Shown: positions 44,535 to 57,140 of the stretch, one piece after another
Layout of the letters: each line of letters opens with the position of its first letter
How positions within the stretch are numbered: position 1 is the stretch's first letter
Assembly (NCBI GenBank): GCA_025617375.2
Contig: JAMYGW020000004.1
Coordinates: 2,356,001 to 2,420,000, forward strand
DNA length: 64,000 nt
Direction of reading: 5' to 3'
Origin: Acarospora socialis
Lineage: Eukaryota; Ascomycota; Lecanoromycetes; Acarosporales; Acarosporaceae
Program-made: the position numbers and the translations under genes
The notes under the pieces: model-generated
Databases searched by the model: none
What the model was told of the DNA's origin: nothing
The model's input: only the letters and a program-made list of their open reading frames with translations

Positions 44535-45996
44535 TTACACTCGATAATTGGAGGACTTAACTACTGAGCCCATCGTATAGCCATAGCCGCCCTGGGCAGA
44601 AGTGGTAGAGCCTCCCCGAGTAGCAATTGTGTTGAAACCGAGTCCGGTGCGCACGTTGCTCGTAGACCAACCGGGCTGGAGATGATCCATGAGGGGTTTC
44701 AAGAAAGGGACACATGCGACGATGATACTGACATTCATAGCGACCTGAGTTGTGACTGCGACGAGCCATTCGGCGTATACTCGATCAACCATCGGGCGGA
44801 AAGACCGAAAGATATATACGAGACGCACGATGATGGCGGGAATAACTCTGTGGTTGAGAGTGTCAACAAACTCGGCAGTCCACAATCCGGGGATTCGTTC
44901 CAGGATTCGTACATGATTCTAGTTGCGAACGCGATCAGAATCGCGACCTTTCTTGCCCGTGACGTTTGCAGCTTGAAGAGCACGAAGAGAGGGAGGAAGA
45001 TCAGGGCGAAATCGATCATAATGTTAATCGCTTCAATTCCGGCCCAGTAGACTTTCTAGATGACGTGAGTAAGGTGGACTTCGAACACAGCGTATGAAGG
45101 GAGTGCGCACTTGGTCAAAGCATTTATCAGACAAGATGTTCCATTTGGCCGCGGATAGAGAGCATTGGGCTGCGATGCATATCCAAGCAACCCTAGAATA
45201 GTGTGTTACCAACTGCATTGTGCTGCTGCTGTCTCTTGACTTACACGATCCAGATGCCAGTAACACTCATGGTTCCAAACACCGCCAGTCGATGTGATGG
45301 AGTCGTCGTGACATTCAGGAAGAAGCTTAAGGCAGCGAATTTGGCCATCCCAACAGCACCAATGTACAGGAACTGCGAAGCATAAGACGCCTTTATATCT
45401 GATTAGCGGACGCGCAAATAGGAGCTACATTGCTCGAAAGAAGAGAGAGGGCCAACATAAAAGAAGAGAGAAGACAGGGGTCAGATTGGAAGGAGGCCCC
45501 GTCGAAGGCAAGATGAGACAGGTCAGGAGAAACAAAGAGAACAGATGGTGGAGTATCAGACCTTCTGAAAGACGTTGAACTGATCATCTGACAAGGTCGA
45601 GCTATTTTGCCCTATGCCCGCTGGCACTTGCTGGGAGACTGCAATGGCTTCTCCCAAGGCTGCAACCTGATGAATGCGTCAGTTGTAGTGCTTATCATAG
45701 TTTAAGAAACTTACTAAAGCAACTGAGATGAAACAATCATCTAACTGAAGATTCCGAATGTTGATTGCCTCGTGGATTCGGAGAAGCTTGCTCAAGACCT
45801 TGACAATAACCACAAGGCACATCATGATGAGGGAGATCCAGGCTGCTAAATTGACTGCCGCCCCTTTATCATCATCAGTGATTCGAGCCATGACTTGCAA
45901 AGATGCAGCTACTGCGAACAAAACTACTAAAGTTGTTGCAGTCGTCACTGATACACCTGGGCCAACATTCTTCCATGAGATGGCGTACAGTGTAGT
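44535..45996 (-). CDS. SAT4/PTH11-type integral membrane protein, 5' end unresolved
   Basis: Exons from the 3' side: 44535-44847, 44913-45055, 45111-45192, 45245-45390, 45562-45666 and an upstream exon ending at 45715. Hydrophobic segments: TTLVVLFAVAASLQVMARI, AAWISLIMMCLVVIVKVL, SQFLYIGAVGMAKFAALSFF, VAWICIAAQCSL, ALIFLPLFVLFKLQ and VAMNVSIIVACVPFLKPLM. LDDCFI near the second TM and the seven-TM layout fit the fungal rhodopsin/SAT4 (PF20684) family. The first exon is open up to an in-frame TAG at 45997-45999 but has no ATG: either an upstream exon exists or the 5' end is lost. One intron (45391-45561) is 171 nt with a weak donor, GTCTGA. Confidence 0.7.
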
Positions 45997-46228
45997 CTAG
46001 TAGTCCACGGATATGGAGGATGTCGCTTTCTTGATTTGACTAAGAAAGTTACAGTATCCACCCTGATATAATGAATACTCTTGAAAACCACTGAATCAGC
46101 CTTTGAGTAGCGTGCAGACCGTAAAAATGAAATACATGGTTTTTCTGAACCAAATTGAAGTGAGACCTTACTATACTACACCTTACTATACTACAGTCAG
46201 ATGGATTAGGTCAGGTAGGTAGGTATCT

Positions 46229-46327
46229 GAGGCCGTACGTGCATGAAGACGCGGCCGTATATGCACGAAAGATGGGGGCCGTATATGCATGAAAGATGCG
46301 GGCCGTACATGACATGCATGAAGAGAC
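46229..46327. repeat. Minisatellite, ~24-bp unit x4
   Basis: Four imperfect copies of a GGCCGTAYATGCATGAAAGA-type unit in tandem, just outside the TIR element. Further upstream (46175-46196) a CTATACTACAC motif is also duplicated. Confidence 0.7.
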
Positions 46328-46600
46328 GGTGCGTTGCGAACAGAAGTTCAGTTAACCAGGATAGGACTGCAAATCATGCCTATAATCTCTCTCCTTTCCG
46401 TGATGACACCAAGAGAGTGTCGTATCCAGCACCGATTATAGCTGCAGAGCCGAGGGTTCGCAAAGCCAATCGTGACATGCACCTTGCCGTAGGTCCTCAC
46501 CAGAAGAGCCCAAGCCTTTCCCACAGGCTTCAGTCGTCCTGCAAGTAGCCAAGATTCGGAATCATATTATCGTAAAGCCCTCTCAACTATCGATATGATC

Positions 46601-47931
46601 TACAAGGTGAGGGTCATAAATCTTCACTCACCCCACACCACTAAGCAAAACAACCTGTGTTCACAACCCTATTAATTTGTATGTAGATCAATCACAAACA
46701 GTAGAAATAAGTCAACTGAATTGTATGTAATTATTTAGATCCTATACTACATGACTGTCCAAAATTTAGAACTAAATAAGTAATTAGAACTCAGTAACTA
46801 GTCTCTGACACTTTCTGATCTGCTTCAGTCACTGTGACATGTTGTCAATATATTTTCTTCAGTTTTTAGACTTCAGACAGTTTCATTCTTTCTGAATAAT
46901 CTGAATTAGTTTGCTGCAAGTCTGAGAAGATCATTGTTGATTTCATATACATGATTTGAGAATTCTTCACACATATTTTATAGATGACAAGTCAGAGAAA
47001 CTTGCTGATCAATCAAATATGTATATTTTAAGCTCTTTCTTCATTCATGCAAGATCTTCTGACTTTCTCATGTCATGAATGAACACATTATTCTTCTGAA
47101 AGAGTTTATCATTGTCTCAGAAGTTTCAATTGAGCTGATTAACAAATGTTGAGTCAATAACAGACTTGAGAATCTGATTCATGTAGTTCTGTTTATTGAT
47201 CTTTTCTTTTTTGTCATGTTCTTTCAGAAACATCAATGAAGACTTTCAGTTATACTTTATTGCTTCTCACATCAAAATTGACTTTATATTCAAGTGAAAT
47301 GCTCTTTGACAGCATGCTGAATGATAGTGTTTGTTTTTTGTTTGAATAACTCATTTTGTAGTTTTCTTTTTCATATCAAAACTGTACTCATCTGATCACA
47401 TCATTTGCTGTCAGAAGTTGAGTTCTTTTCTATCATAAATTTTAGCATAATATCTTTGAATCTGATGATTTTTGTTTGAGATGAAGAACTTATGACATGT
47501 CTTGCACTTATAATAATTTTTCTTTGCACATGTTCATTTTATTGTCTTTGTTTCAACATCAAATTCAGTCAATTGATCTAGCTCTTTTCATTTTAGTCAG
47601 TAATCATTGTAATGTCTCATTGTCATTCAAATTAAATGTCTGCAGTCTTATTTGCTGAGTTTAGAAGACTGTTCAATTCATAATTTGTGAAATTGTTGAT
47701 CACAGTCACTGACTAGTCAACTCTGTATGATGTTATAAGACATTTCATAACATTGTGCTGCTGCTCAAATTGATAGAAAATCTTTCTTGATTAGATCTTT
47801 AATTCTAGTCTTTGTTGAGGTCTTTCATTTGTCTGTTTTGTTATGTCTAGTGGGTATAAAAGACATTGATTGATATATATTTACATGTGGAACTGGCTAA
47901 GTGAGTGAAGATTTATGACCCTCGCCTTGTA
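46601..47931. mobile_element. 1.33-kb TIR DNA transposon relic (Tc1/mariner-like ends)
   Basis: A 31-bp inverted repeat starts TACAAGGTGAGGGTCATAAA on the left; the right end (reverse complement) differs at one base (C for T). TA lies at both outer edges, as in Tc1/mariner/pogo target duplications. The interior is about 70% A+T, almost without CpG, CpC or GpG, and has no open frame longer than about 60 codons. On the minus strand near 47510 a Cys-containing remnant, TCAKKNYYKCKTCHKFF, reads like a decayed zinc-ribbon segment. The superfamily is inferred from ends only. Confidence 0.75.
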
Positions 47932-48366
47932 CAACACGAGCGGGCTACATACGCCACCAAGCTGCAACCACAACAATATTGGCCCCCAACTGCTTGCCCC
48001 ACAGCTGTCTCTCTCACCTTACCCGTGTATGCATGATTTGATGCCGCGTCATTCATGAGAACCGACCGCCTTAACTATCATACACAACGTGCAAGGCGAC
48101 TCAGCAGTCATGGCCCCTTGAGAGCACATGCAGCTGTTGCCTTCTTCTTTCTATCTCGCTTCCTAAACCTTGAACTTGGAATAGTGTCGTGATAAGAACT
48201 GTAATTTTACAGTCATTGTGTACTACATTCCTGCTATGACAGGCTTGACTGACAGTTCGTGGTCGACAACCTTTCGTCAATCGATTGACACTCAGTTCCA
48301 GCGCTCCTTTCCTTAACATTGTATCAGCATCACGTCAAAGTTGAGATCTACTCGTTACCAGCGACT
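47932..48366. promoter_or_regulatory. Upstream region of the permease pseudogene
   Basis: Normal base composition returns immediately after the TIR element. No other gene seen. Confidence 0.4.
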
Positions 48367-50208
48367 ATGGCTGACGACCGCATTTACCTGAAGCAGACTG
48401 TCGAGCTAAATTCGGTCTCTCGAAACCCTCCTGGACAGCATGCCATTCTGTCTCAGGATGAGCAGAAGCTTGCCCACTTCGGTAAACGTCAAAGATTCAG
48501 GGTATGTTATGACCTATACCACAGCTGTATCTGCCACCGGTCATGCGATACTGAGATTCTACAGAGAAACTTCAGCCTAATCTCTATCATTGGACTTGGT
48601 TGCACGCTGAGTGAGAACTTCGAGGATGCCTCTCCTGCGAGTTGCGGCCGGCTGACTCTCCAAAGTGGTTTCCTGGGAAGGCGTACTTACGTAGGGATGC
48701 TCTTGCTGGTACCTAGGGACTATCTAACGTGTGTCAACGAGTAGACTCCTACAACCTTTTCTCATTAATGGGGGTCCAACCGGCGTTTTTGCGGCATTCC
48801 CGTACGTGATCTTTGGTGTTTTGATGCAGGTTCTGGTCATGGCCGAGATGGCTTCCATGTCAGTTACCCAACCCATCTCACCTCACATCCCCACTGACTC
48901 TATCAAGGATTCCTTTGTCGGGGGGACAGTATAATTGGTATTCACAGCCTACCCAGTCCATACAAGAGTATGCTCATATTCTCCAAGGGTGGCAATCCTC
49001 GCTCCTCCTGCCTGGTCGAATTTCCTGTCATACATGACAGGCTGGGTCACTACGATCGCGTGGCAAGCAGCGTGTATCGGAACAAGCTTTCTGGTATCGA
49101 CGAGCATTCAAGCTCTGGTAGAGCTGAACTACCCGAACTACACTCCCCAAGTGTGGCATGCTACTTTAATATTCTACGGTCTCATCAGTCTCTCCGTCTT
49201 TGTGACCAGCTTTGGTGCACGCGTCTTTCCAAAGTTTGAAGCGCTAGTTCTTACTCTGCATGTTGCCGGTTTCTTTGGAATCTTGATTACACTTCTATAC
49301 CTTGCCCCCAAGAATTCGGCATCTACGGTTTTCCAGAATTTCAAGAACGGAGGTGAATTCGAAACTGATGTCCAGTCATGGCTGGTCGGTACCGTCTCTG
49401 TGATGTTCCTCTTTATCGGTAGGCATTTAATGAGTCCTTCCTGCCTCTCCTAAACCAGCTGATTCGTGCAAGGTATTGATGGTGCCACACACATGGGTAT
49501 GTTTTGACAGTATAACAAACCTTGATGCGTCGAGCTTACGTATCTGCTGTACAGCCGAGGAGATTGAGAATGCAGCCGTCGTTATCCCCCGTTCTCTACT
49601 TGTTGCCTTGGGGCTCAACGGTTGCCTGGGCCTCGGAATGCTGACGGCAGTACTGTTTTGCATGGGTGATGTCAGCAATGTTCTAGAATCAACGTTCTCT
49701 TTACCCTACATGAGATTTTCAGCAATGTCACGAGTTCGGTATCAGGAGCAACAGCGATGGCAAGCTCTCCACTAATCTCAGCAGCTCTCAATCAAAACAA
49801 GCTAATGCGGCGAACAGACATCTATTGTTCTGATTGTGGAGGTCTCCAGCGCAATCGGCCTCCTTGCTACAAGTTCAAGGATGTTATGGGCTTTTGCCCG
49901 TGAAGACGGCGTTCCTGGATCCAGGTACATATCACATGTGAGTTGAACATGATTGGCAGAACTGTTAGAGAGTCGACAACTGACCCACAACGGCCCAGGT
50001 TGACACGAGGACTGCACTTCCACTGTGGGCAATCGCGACAACGGCAATCCTAAACTTACTCATGGCGCTGATTCCTCTCGGCTCCGCAACGGCCTTCAAC
50101 GCATTCACTGGGCTCACCGTCGCCGGCTTTTACTCTTCGTTTCTCATCTCCGCGTCCGTCATGCTCCATAAGCGGCTGACGACCAAGCCTGAAATCTTTG
50201 TATTATAA
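48367..50208 (+). pseudogene. Amino-acid/GABA permease, frameshifted and C-terminally truncated
   Basis: Exons: 48367-48501, 48565-48610, 48666-48690, 48745-48858, 48908-48937, 48988-49418, 49473-49496, 49555-49937 (broken) and 49999-50208. The N-terminus and TM core follow the fungal APC family: DEQKLAHFGKRQRFRRNF, SLISIIGLGCTLMVSWEG, INGGPTG, PLSGGQYNW and VAILAPPAWSNFLSYMTG. Splice sites are intact, even around 25- and 30-nt exons. A one-base loss at about 49711 shifts the frame between SLPYM and IFSNVTSS, and a second shift lies at about 49800-49817 before TSIVLIVEVSSAIG. The last exon stops after MLHKRLTTKPEIFVL, short of the usual final TM helices. It was probably a working amino-acid transporter until recently. 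Confidence 0.8.
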
Positions 50209-50956
50209 CTGTATCATGGCTTTTCTGACCAGGCTCGTGGTCTGCTGCGAAGAACACTAGAAGAAAGGATAGGCTTATCCATGTACACTAAGCCACACAA
50301 ACCCATCTCTCTCAGCATCTCAAATTCTACCTACATCTCCGGCTTCATCTAGGCTGAGAATTCGCGGCGGTACCCTTTAGTACATACTATTCTCTACGGT
50401 CTACTTAAGTCAGAGTATGCCTCAAGATCATATCACTCATTGCTGTCAAAATTCATTCTGTATAGAATTGTAATGAATTACTTGAAACCATCATCTGTGC
50501 AGTTACTCATTTAAGACAAGTGATGACATCTAAAATGACGTACGATCTATTTGACAGAGCTATCATCATTATTAAAGCACTCCGTCAGAAGTTCAGCTGC
50601 TATGACATCTTTCAGTGATCAATGATAGATTACAACAAACTATAGCTCTTCTCTTTACATTGTTATCTGTGTACCCTTTGGTCAGAGTGAGATATCCTCT
50701 TCATTTCTCTTCCTATACACATAAATGTTGAATCTGAAGACATATTTTCAGTCTTGAATGCTCGCATTCCAAACAATGTCAAGTGATAGAGATAGACTCA
50801 ACCCTAGAAAATTAGCTGCAATGTTACTTGGTAGTAATCGGTTTAGTCTTGAACCAATGCTAGGTACGAAGCGTATCAATCTAAAGTGTCTGCGCAAGTG
50901 AAAAGGCTCGCTCACCTCTGGATAGAAGTGTGGAACAAGACAAGGAAGAAATTGAG
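50209..50956. other. AT-enriched spacer
   Basis: Composition turns AT-rich from about 50410 to 50800. No gene or clear repeat boundary seen. Confidence 0.35.
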
Positions 50957-51679
50957 ATGTCTGAGGATGTCTCGCCTATAGAAGAGAGTACTCACGCATC
51001 AGACACACATGCGCACTCAACTCCGAAGGCAAGCAAACCCCAATGGCGTCGCTTCCTCTCCTCAACACAATGGTTCCTTCTCAACCAATGGTATCTCCTC
51101 GCCCTAGGCATCCTCATTCTCATATCCTCACAAGTCCAAGTTCCCGGCCCGCAACAACGAAAGAAAGAACTAGCAGTCACGTACCTCTGCGTCTCCATAA
51201 TCTTCCTCATCACAGGTCTCACCCTGCCCAGCCGCGTCCTCGCTGAAAACTACGCGCGCTGGAAACTCCACCTCTTCGTGCAAAGCCAGTCGTTCCTCAT
51301 GACCTCGGCGACCGTCTATGCAGTCGTGAGTCTCTCCGCGACGGATCGGACCTTCATGAATCCGGCGTTATTAGTTGGGATGGTTTTTATGGGCGCTGTG
51401 CCGACCACTATCTCGTCCAATGTCGTCATGACCAGGCGGGCAGGGGGCAATCAGGCGCTGACGGTCGTGCAGTCGACGTTGGGCAATTTCCTGGGGCCGT
51501 TCGTGATGCCGAGGTTGATTAGGATGTATACGGCGAGTGGGGCGTGGTATACGCGGATTTTGGCGAGTGAGGGGCCAGGGGGGTTCGCGAAGCTCTATCG
51601 GAGGGTGTTTATGCAATTGGGGCTGTCGTTGTTCCTTCCGTTGGTATGTTCTTGGTTTAGCTCCGCAATTGAAGCCTAG
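50957..51679 (+). pseudogene. SBF-like (RCH1/SLC10A7-type) transporter, 3'-truncated
   Basis: An open 240-codon frame from ATG 50957 (MSEDVSPIEES). After an acidic/His lead come SSTQWFLLNQWYLLALGI and TM segments LAVTYLCVSIIFLITGL, FLMTSATVYAVVSLS and PALLVGMVFMGAVPTTISSN, then VVMTRRAGGNQALTVVQSTL with LGNFLGPFV. These match the first half of bile acid:sodium symporter-like PF13593 proteins (yeast/Candida Rch1), which modulate Ca2+ uptake. After SLFLPL a GTATGTTC donor-like site is followed at once by AT-rich repeat DNA; the second half of the protein (about 150-200 residues) is absent from the window. It is therefore probably non-functional, cut by repeat insertion. Confidence 0.75.
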
Positions 51680-53805
51680 TTCACCTAAGAGGAGTCCTTG
51701 TAACTTTCCCCGAGACTACACCTATGAGCAACTAAGACTGACTTAACAACAATCAAGAATTAAATTAATGATCATTTCAATATCTAGAAAGACACAGATG
51801 ATCATTTGAAGCTGAATGAGAGATCAGTGCAATGATGTCTAATTTTATTCTCTTAATCATTGACAATTTTCACATTCAATGCAGCACTGATGAGATAAGT
51901 GTCACTGATTTAACTCTTCTTCATATTGTATAAAATAAATATATTAAAAATTGTAGCTTCTCTCTCATGCAACTCATTCAGATCACTATATTTTAATAAA
52001 TCAACATTCTGTCATCAATTCTCAACTTTATGAAAGTTCTACAATAAATGTTTCTTCATATGATATCTGAATAGTAAAAAGTCTTCTTATTCAATTAAAA
52101 TAAATGAATTATAAAAATAAATAAAATCAGTGAATTAATTAACATTGTACAACAGAAACAAATTGTCAACAGAAGAATCATGTGATTATTGTGTGAAAAA
52201 AACTTGAAAAATATATGTGAAATGTCAGCAGTTGAAGAGATGATTTCAGAAAATTTGTAAAAATTGTAAGAGAAATGATTATAATGTTAAATGCACTGTA
52301 CAAAATAAAAATACAGATAATGTATCATCATCAGAAGTAAAAAAGATGATAAAAACTATTAGATCTGATCATAAGATTAAAGCTTCAGCAGTATATAATA
52401 AATAAATAATTATTTTTTTTGTATTTTTAAGATCCAAGTGTCTTGTATAAGTGAAACACTCTATTACAAATTCTTAAAGTTTTTATATACTTTATTGCAA
52501 AACTTCAAGATACTATATATTGAATATTGTACTCTATAGAACTTAATCAAGAAATATTTTAATTTAGTACAGCTGACAATCTTATATAATATGCAAGAGA
52601 TGAAAAATTTACTGATGATAAATTTAAATCTGAATTTAGATTTGAATCAAAATTGTGAGATTCTGTTGATATGCATAAAGATTGTATGAAAATAATCAAT
52701 ATATATTATTAAAACAGTATTGTACAATTTACAGCAGCTATCTTCATCTTAATAGAAGATGAATTGATATTCAGTTTAATTTTTAGTTTGTTTTCTCTCT
52801 TGATTTTCTTAATGAGTAATTTGAACAACTTTTTCTTCTTAATAATCTTTTTCTTTATAAACTCAACATCATACAACACAGCAGTCTTCTTTTCAGCTAT
52901 TAAAAACATTAAATAATCACTGAATGTAAACTTAAAATAAATCAATAAATTTAAAGTTGTTGTGATGTTCTTCACACTATATTTAAAATAAATTGAATCT
53001 TTTTTGCTTCAGTCATTTGTAAATGTGAAAAATGTAACATTTTATACAATATAATTTCATTAATACATGTTAAATACAAGATCTGTGCAAATAAAGATCT
53101 TAAGATTGTCAAAAATATAATTATAGAGTTAAATACTGCATCTCTCTAAAAACAAGTACATGTAAGCTGTTGTATGATCAATGTTGAATGTAAAAAACAA
53201 TAAATAAAGTATTTTATATCAATATTTTTGCATTTTACATACTTCTTGATCTCATGAAGTCTATTATGATCATTTTCATAGATATAAGTCTTTTGACATA
53301 AAGTCACTATCATACAATATATTTTAAACACAACAATATCAGTAATAACAGTGTTGCATGAGTTTAGAGAACTGATGTCTGCATGTGAACATGAATAAAA
53401 AGTATTGTAAATTCATGTATTAACTGCTTGTCATGCAGTTTCTGCTGTAATAAAAATATATAATAGTATTAATGATGCTGTTATACAATGCAGTGAAATT
53501 GAAATGATATTAAGATCAATGATTACTTATTGATTGAAAGTATTTGAATTTTTAATATCACATCAATCACAGTACTGCTTGATTTTTCATTCTGTATGTA
53601 ATTTATCTGAGTTTTGACATCATTCAGTGAATGTGAATTCAGATATTTTGATGTTATACAATATATGTACTTTGAAAGAAAGTTATATAGAAGATATTTC
53701 AGTCAGATAAGTTCTTCTCAAGATCTTCTGACTGTATATTGAAATCTGATTTTTTTTTAAGAATATTTATTTCATCATCATTTCTGTACAATCTCTAAGT
53801 CTTAT
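51680..53805. repeat. AT-rich mutated repeat DNA, element not identified
   Basis: About 2.1 kb with A+T near 75-80%, many short stops and almost no CpG, CpC or GpG. No TIR, LTR or protein domain could be recognised. It adjoins the truncated transporter on the left and the first LTR element on the right. Confidence 0.6.
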
Positions 53806-56800
53806 TGTAACATTTTAATCTGAACTTTCTCAGATATGTAAAACTAAAAGTTTGTGCTTATTGATATAACAGATGGTCTGAAACAGTTTTGGTCTTTAAC
53901 TTTTAAATAGTTATTTAAGTTAAACATAATTGTTTTCATAAGAAAAACAACTCTACTATATAAAACAAGCTCAACATTTCTGCATCAAGCACTTCTGATG
54001 TTTTGACATCTCAATGTTGAGAAATTAAGTTTTCAGCTTGTCTGCTCATCATTGAGCTGTTATGCTGTTATGTAACTGCTGTTTAGCAGTTTTTCTTGTA
54101 CATACTTCAGATGAACTCTCAGTCACAAACTCATGAGTTTTTTTTTCTTTAAATATAATCATAACATCATTCTTTCTCTTCTGATGCTAATTCTCTAGAG
54201 TTTATTTAAGTAAGAGTATATAATAGTTCTGTTGTCAGTAATGATGCTTTTTAAAAATTTCAATCATCTAAGAATTGCAAAGAAGATTCAGCTCAGTGAT
54301 AATCTTATTATGTTTTCTTATGAAATCTGTACTGTCTGCAGTCTCAATTGCTTTGTTATAACTGATGAAAAACTGAAATGCAATAAGTATACTTGCTGCA
54401 GTCATTTATACATTGCAGTTTCATGAAAGTTTCTCAACAGAACTTGTTTTTCTCTCTGAAAGAAAATAAGTGATGTAAATGTGATTTTTGATGTTCTTGT
54501 TATCAAAATAATGCATTTTCAAAAGATTTTGAATCAAACAGATTGTTGTGTCACACAAAAGATCAACTGTCTTGCTGCTGAACTTGATAGTGATAATGAT
54601 GAGATTGAGAATGAAGATTCTCAAACAATGTTATAACTTATTAATTTGATGTCATCATTCTTCTGAACTAATATTGACTTTTTTTCTCAAAATGTTGAAG
54701 TGTTCTTACACAGTTTTTAAGATTCTCTTTGAGTTCTCAGATGTTTTCTGAGATATTGTAATCTTTTTATTTTACAAGATAGTGAACTTTTTCATTAATC
54801 ATTTTCTTTTTTAAAATATTCTCAACTTCATATTCTTTATTGAGTTTGACAGATGTTTCAGTGATTTGAAGTGATATGAACTGATTGCAGTGCTATAACA
54901 TGAATGCATGAAATACTGAGTGTATTCTCATTTTCTTAAGTAGATCTAACTCATAATTTAATTTCTTAATGTTTTATATGATCTTAAATGATTCAATGCT
55001 CTTATTCTTCAGCTTTTTACTTCTTTCTTTAGTTTATATGTTATTTGTTCTTAAATATACTCTTTCTTTCTTTTCAAATAATTTTGTCTTTATTGTTCAT
55101 TTCATCTGCTGTTCAATTCAATCTGTTAGATCTTGATGCAGTTTTTTCATTTGAATGATATTTAAAATCACTTTTTAACTTTGTGATTTATGTTCTTTAA
55201 GATCTTGTCATATCTTTGAATTGTAGTCATAGTTCATATAGAAAGATGTTTCTTTCATGATTTTGTTCTTTGCATTGTTGTATGCAAACTGTGTCATCAG
55301 TAACAGTCATATTCAGTTGTTTTGACTTTTGTTAATATAGTGTCTCAAGTATATTTTTATCATCTGATTTATTCATTTGCTCTGTTCATTCATCTGTGAG
55401 TAATATGCTGTTAACATTTTGTGCTTTATCTTGAGTTTTGCTGTGAGCATTTCTTAAAACTTACTCATGAATAGTTTGTCTCTGTTGATGATAAATTTCT
55501 TTAATAATTTATGATTGTTAATTAATTCTTGCAGTATAATATATGTCAATACTGATGCTGTCACAGTCTCTTTGAATAAAATGAACATTGTGTACTTGAT
55601 TAATCTGTTCACTATAATTAATATGCTGTTAAATCTTATTTCTCATGCTGAATTCTTTGACAGTAATAACTTTGTAATGAAGTTCATAATAACTGACTTT
55701 CATGATGCATCTGATGTGTTTAATTGTGTTACTTCATTGTATTATTTATCTCAGTTAATCTTATTTCTTCAGCATGAATCATACACAGCAATCATTTTGA
55801 TAACTCAATTTCTAAAATCATCAATGTTGTGTCTTTTTCACATTAAGTCTTCAATGTGTTTAACTTCTAGATGTTCTTTGATTCTGTTATAGTGACATAT
55901 TTTTATGAGTTTTTTATTCATTAAGAAAGCTTACTTCATCTTATACATTGTTGTTAAGTTCTTTGTGAGAATTTTGTTGTTGTCTTCACTTAGAATTTCA
56001 GTGTATACTGTTTGTACATCTTCATGATTGAGTCATCTACTCAAGATATTCACTTCATTATTCTCATTATTCTTCTTATAATGAATCTGAAACTTATAAT
56101 CTGTCAACTGCTCTGTTCAACAAATTTGTTGTTGATTGAGTTGCTTTGTGATTGCAAAGTTTCTCAAATTCTTATGATTCATATAGATCTGAATTGACTT
56201 GCTTGTTCTTACAAGATAAAATCTTCAATTCTGTAGTGTCTTCACTATTGCAAGAAGTTTCTTATCATGAATCTCATATCTTTTCTCAGATTCTGATAGC
56301 TTTCTAAATCAATATGTTATGAGTTTTTGCTGTTCATTCTCAATCTAATATAGACATGCTTTTATTGTGAAATCTGAAGTGTTGATTTTCAGTGTTTTCT
56401 TGCATGTTAAGTTGAGTATTCTCAGATGTGCTGTTTCATTAAAACTTTTCTTTAATACATGAAACACATCTTTCTGCTCTTCTCTTCAATGTTATTTTTC
56501 TTTTTTGTGTGTTAAACACATTAATGATTTCACAATTCTTGCATAGTTTGATACAAACTTTCAGTAATAGTTCATTAATTCTAGAAAGACTTGTACTTTC
56601 TTGATTCATTTTAATGTTAATCAGTTCTTGACTACTTCTGTTTTCTTTAAATTTTTCTTGATCTGTTCAGATTGAATTACATAGTTTAGAAACTCAACTT
56701 TCTTGATTTTGAATCTGCTTTTCAACTTTTTCATATATAGAACTTTCTCATTGAGTCTTACTAGTATCTTGTACACATATTCTCAATACTTCTTAAGATT

Positions 56801-57140
56801 TTTCAAATATATCAGAATATTGTCTAGATACATGATCACAAAATCATTGAGATATTCTCTTAGTGTGTTATTGATCAATCTTTAAAAAATGATCAAAGCA
56901 TTCTTTAGCTCAAACAGAATAACAGTGTATTTATAGTGTTTATATTGTGTTCAGAATGTCATTTTTCATTTTTTATCTTCTTTCATTCTGACTTGATAGT
57001 AGACATCTTTAAGATTTAAGCTTGTGAATCACTTAGTCTTACTTAATTAATTCTGCAACTTGTTACAATCATAATTTATACAGAAATAGCATGACAGAAG
57101 ATCACAAAACAAGTGTAGTATAGAGTATGAAACTTAATGC
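53806..57140 (-). mobile_element. Ty3/gypsy-type retrotransposon relic, copy A
   Basis: The left end is an LTR-like sequence starting TGTAACATTT at 53806. Reading the minus strand, pol remnants run leftwards: RT/RNase H (about 57050-55950; e.g. KNALIIF, RLINNTLREYLNDFVI) and integrase (about 55650-55200). The LTR and downstream parts match copy C along more than 2 kb. An antisense accessory frame (54244-54666) sits between the pol 3' end and the LTR. The RT start is lost where copy B begins, so copy B probably inserted into A. Stops are frequent; it is not functional. Confidence 0.75.
54244..54666 (+). pseudogene. Antisense accessory ORF (Cys-rich, coiled-coil), copy A
   Basis: The frame opens MLFKNFNHLRIAKKIQ and carries Cys at the positions conserved in copy C, ending in an acidic stretch before a TGA at 54664. 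In-frame stops break it at 54424 and further on. A TATATAA box lies at 54217-54223, about 20 bp before the start codon. It runs opposite to the element's pol. The shared layout with copy C shows it belongs to the element. Confidence 0.6.
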
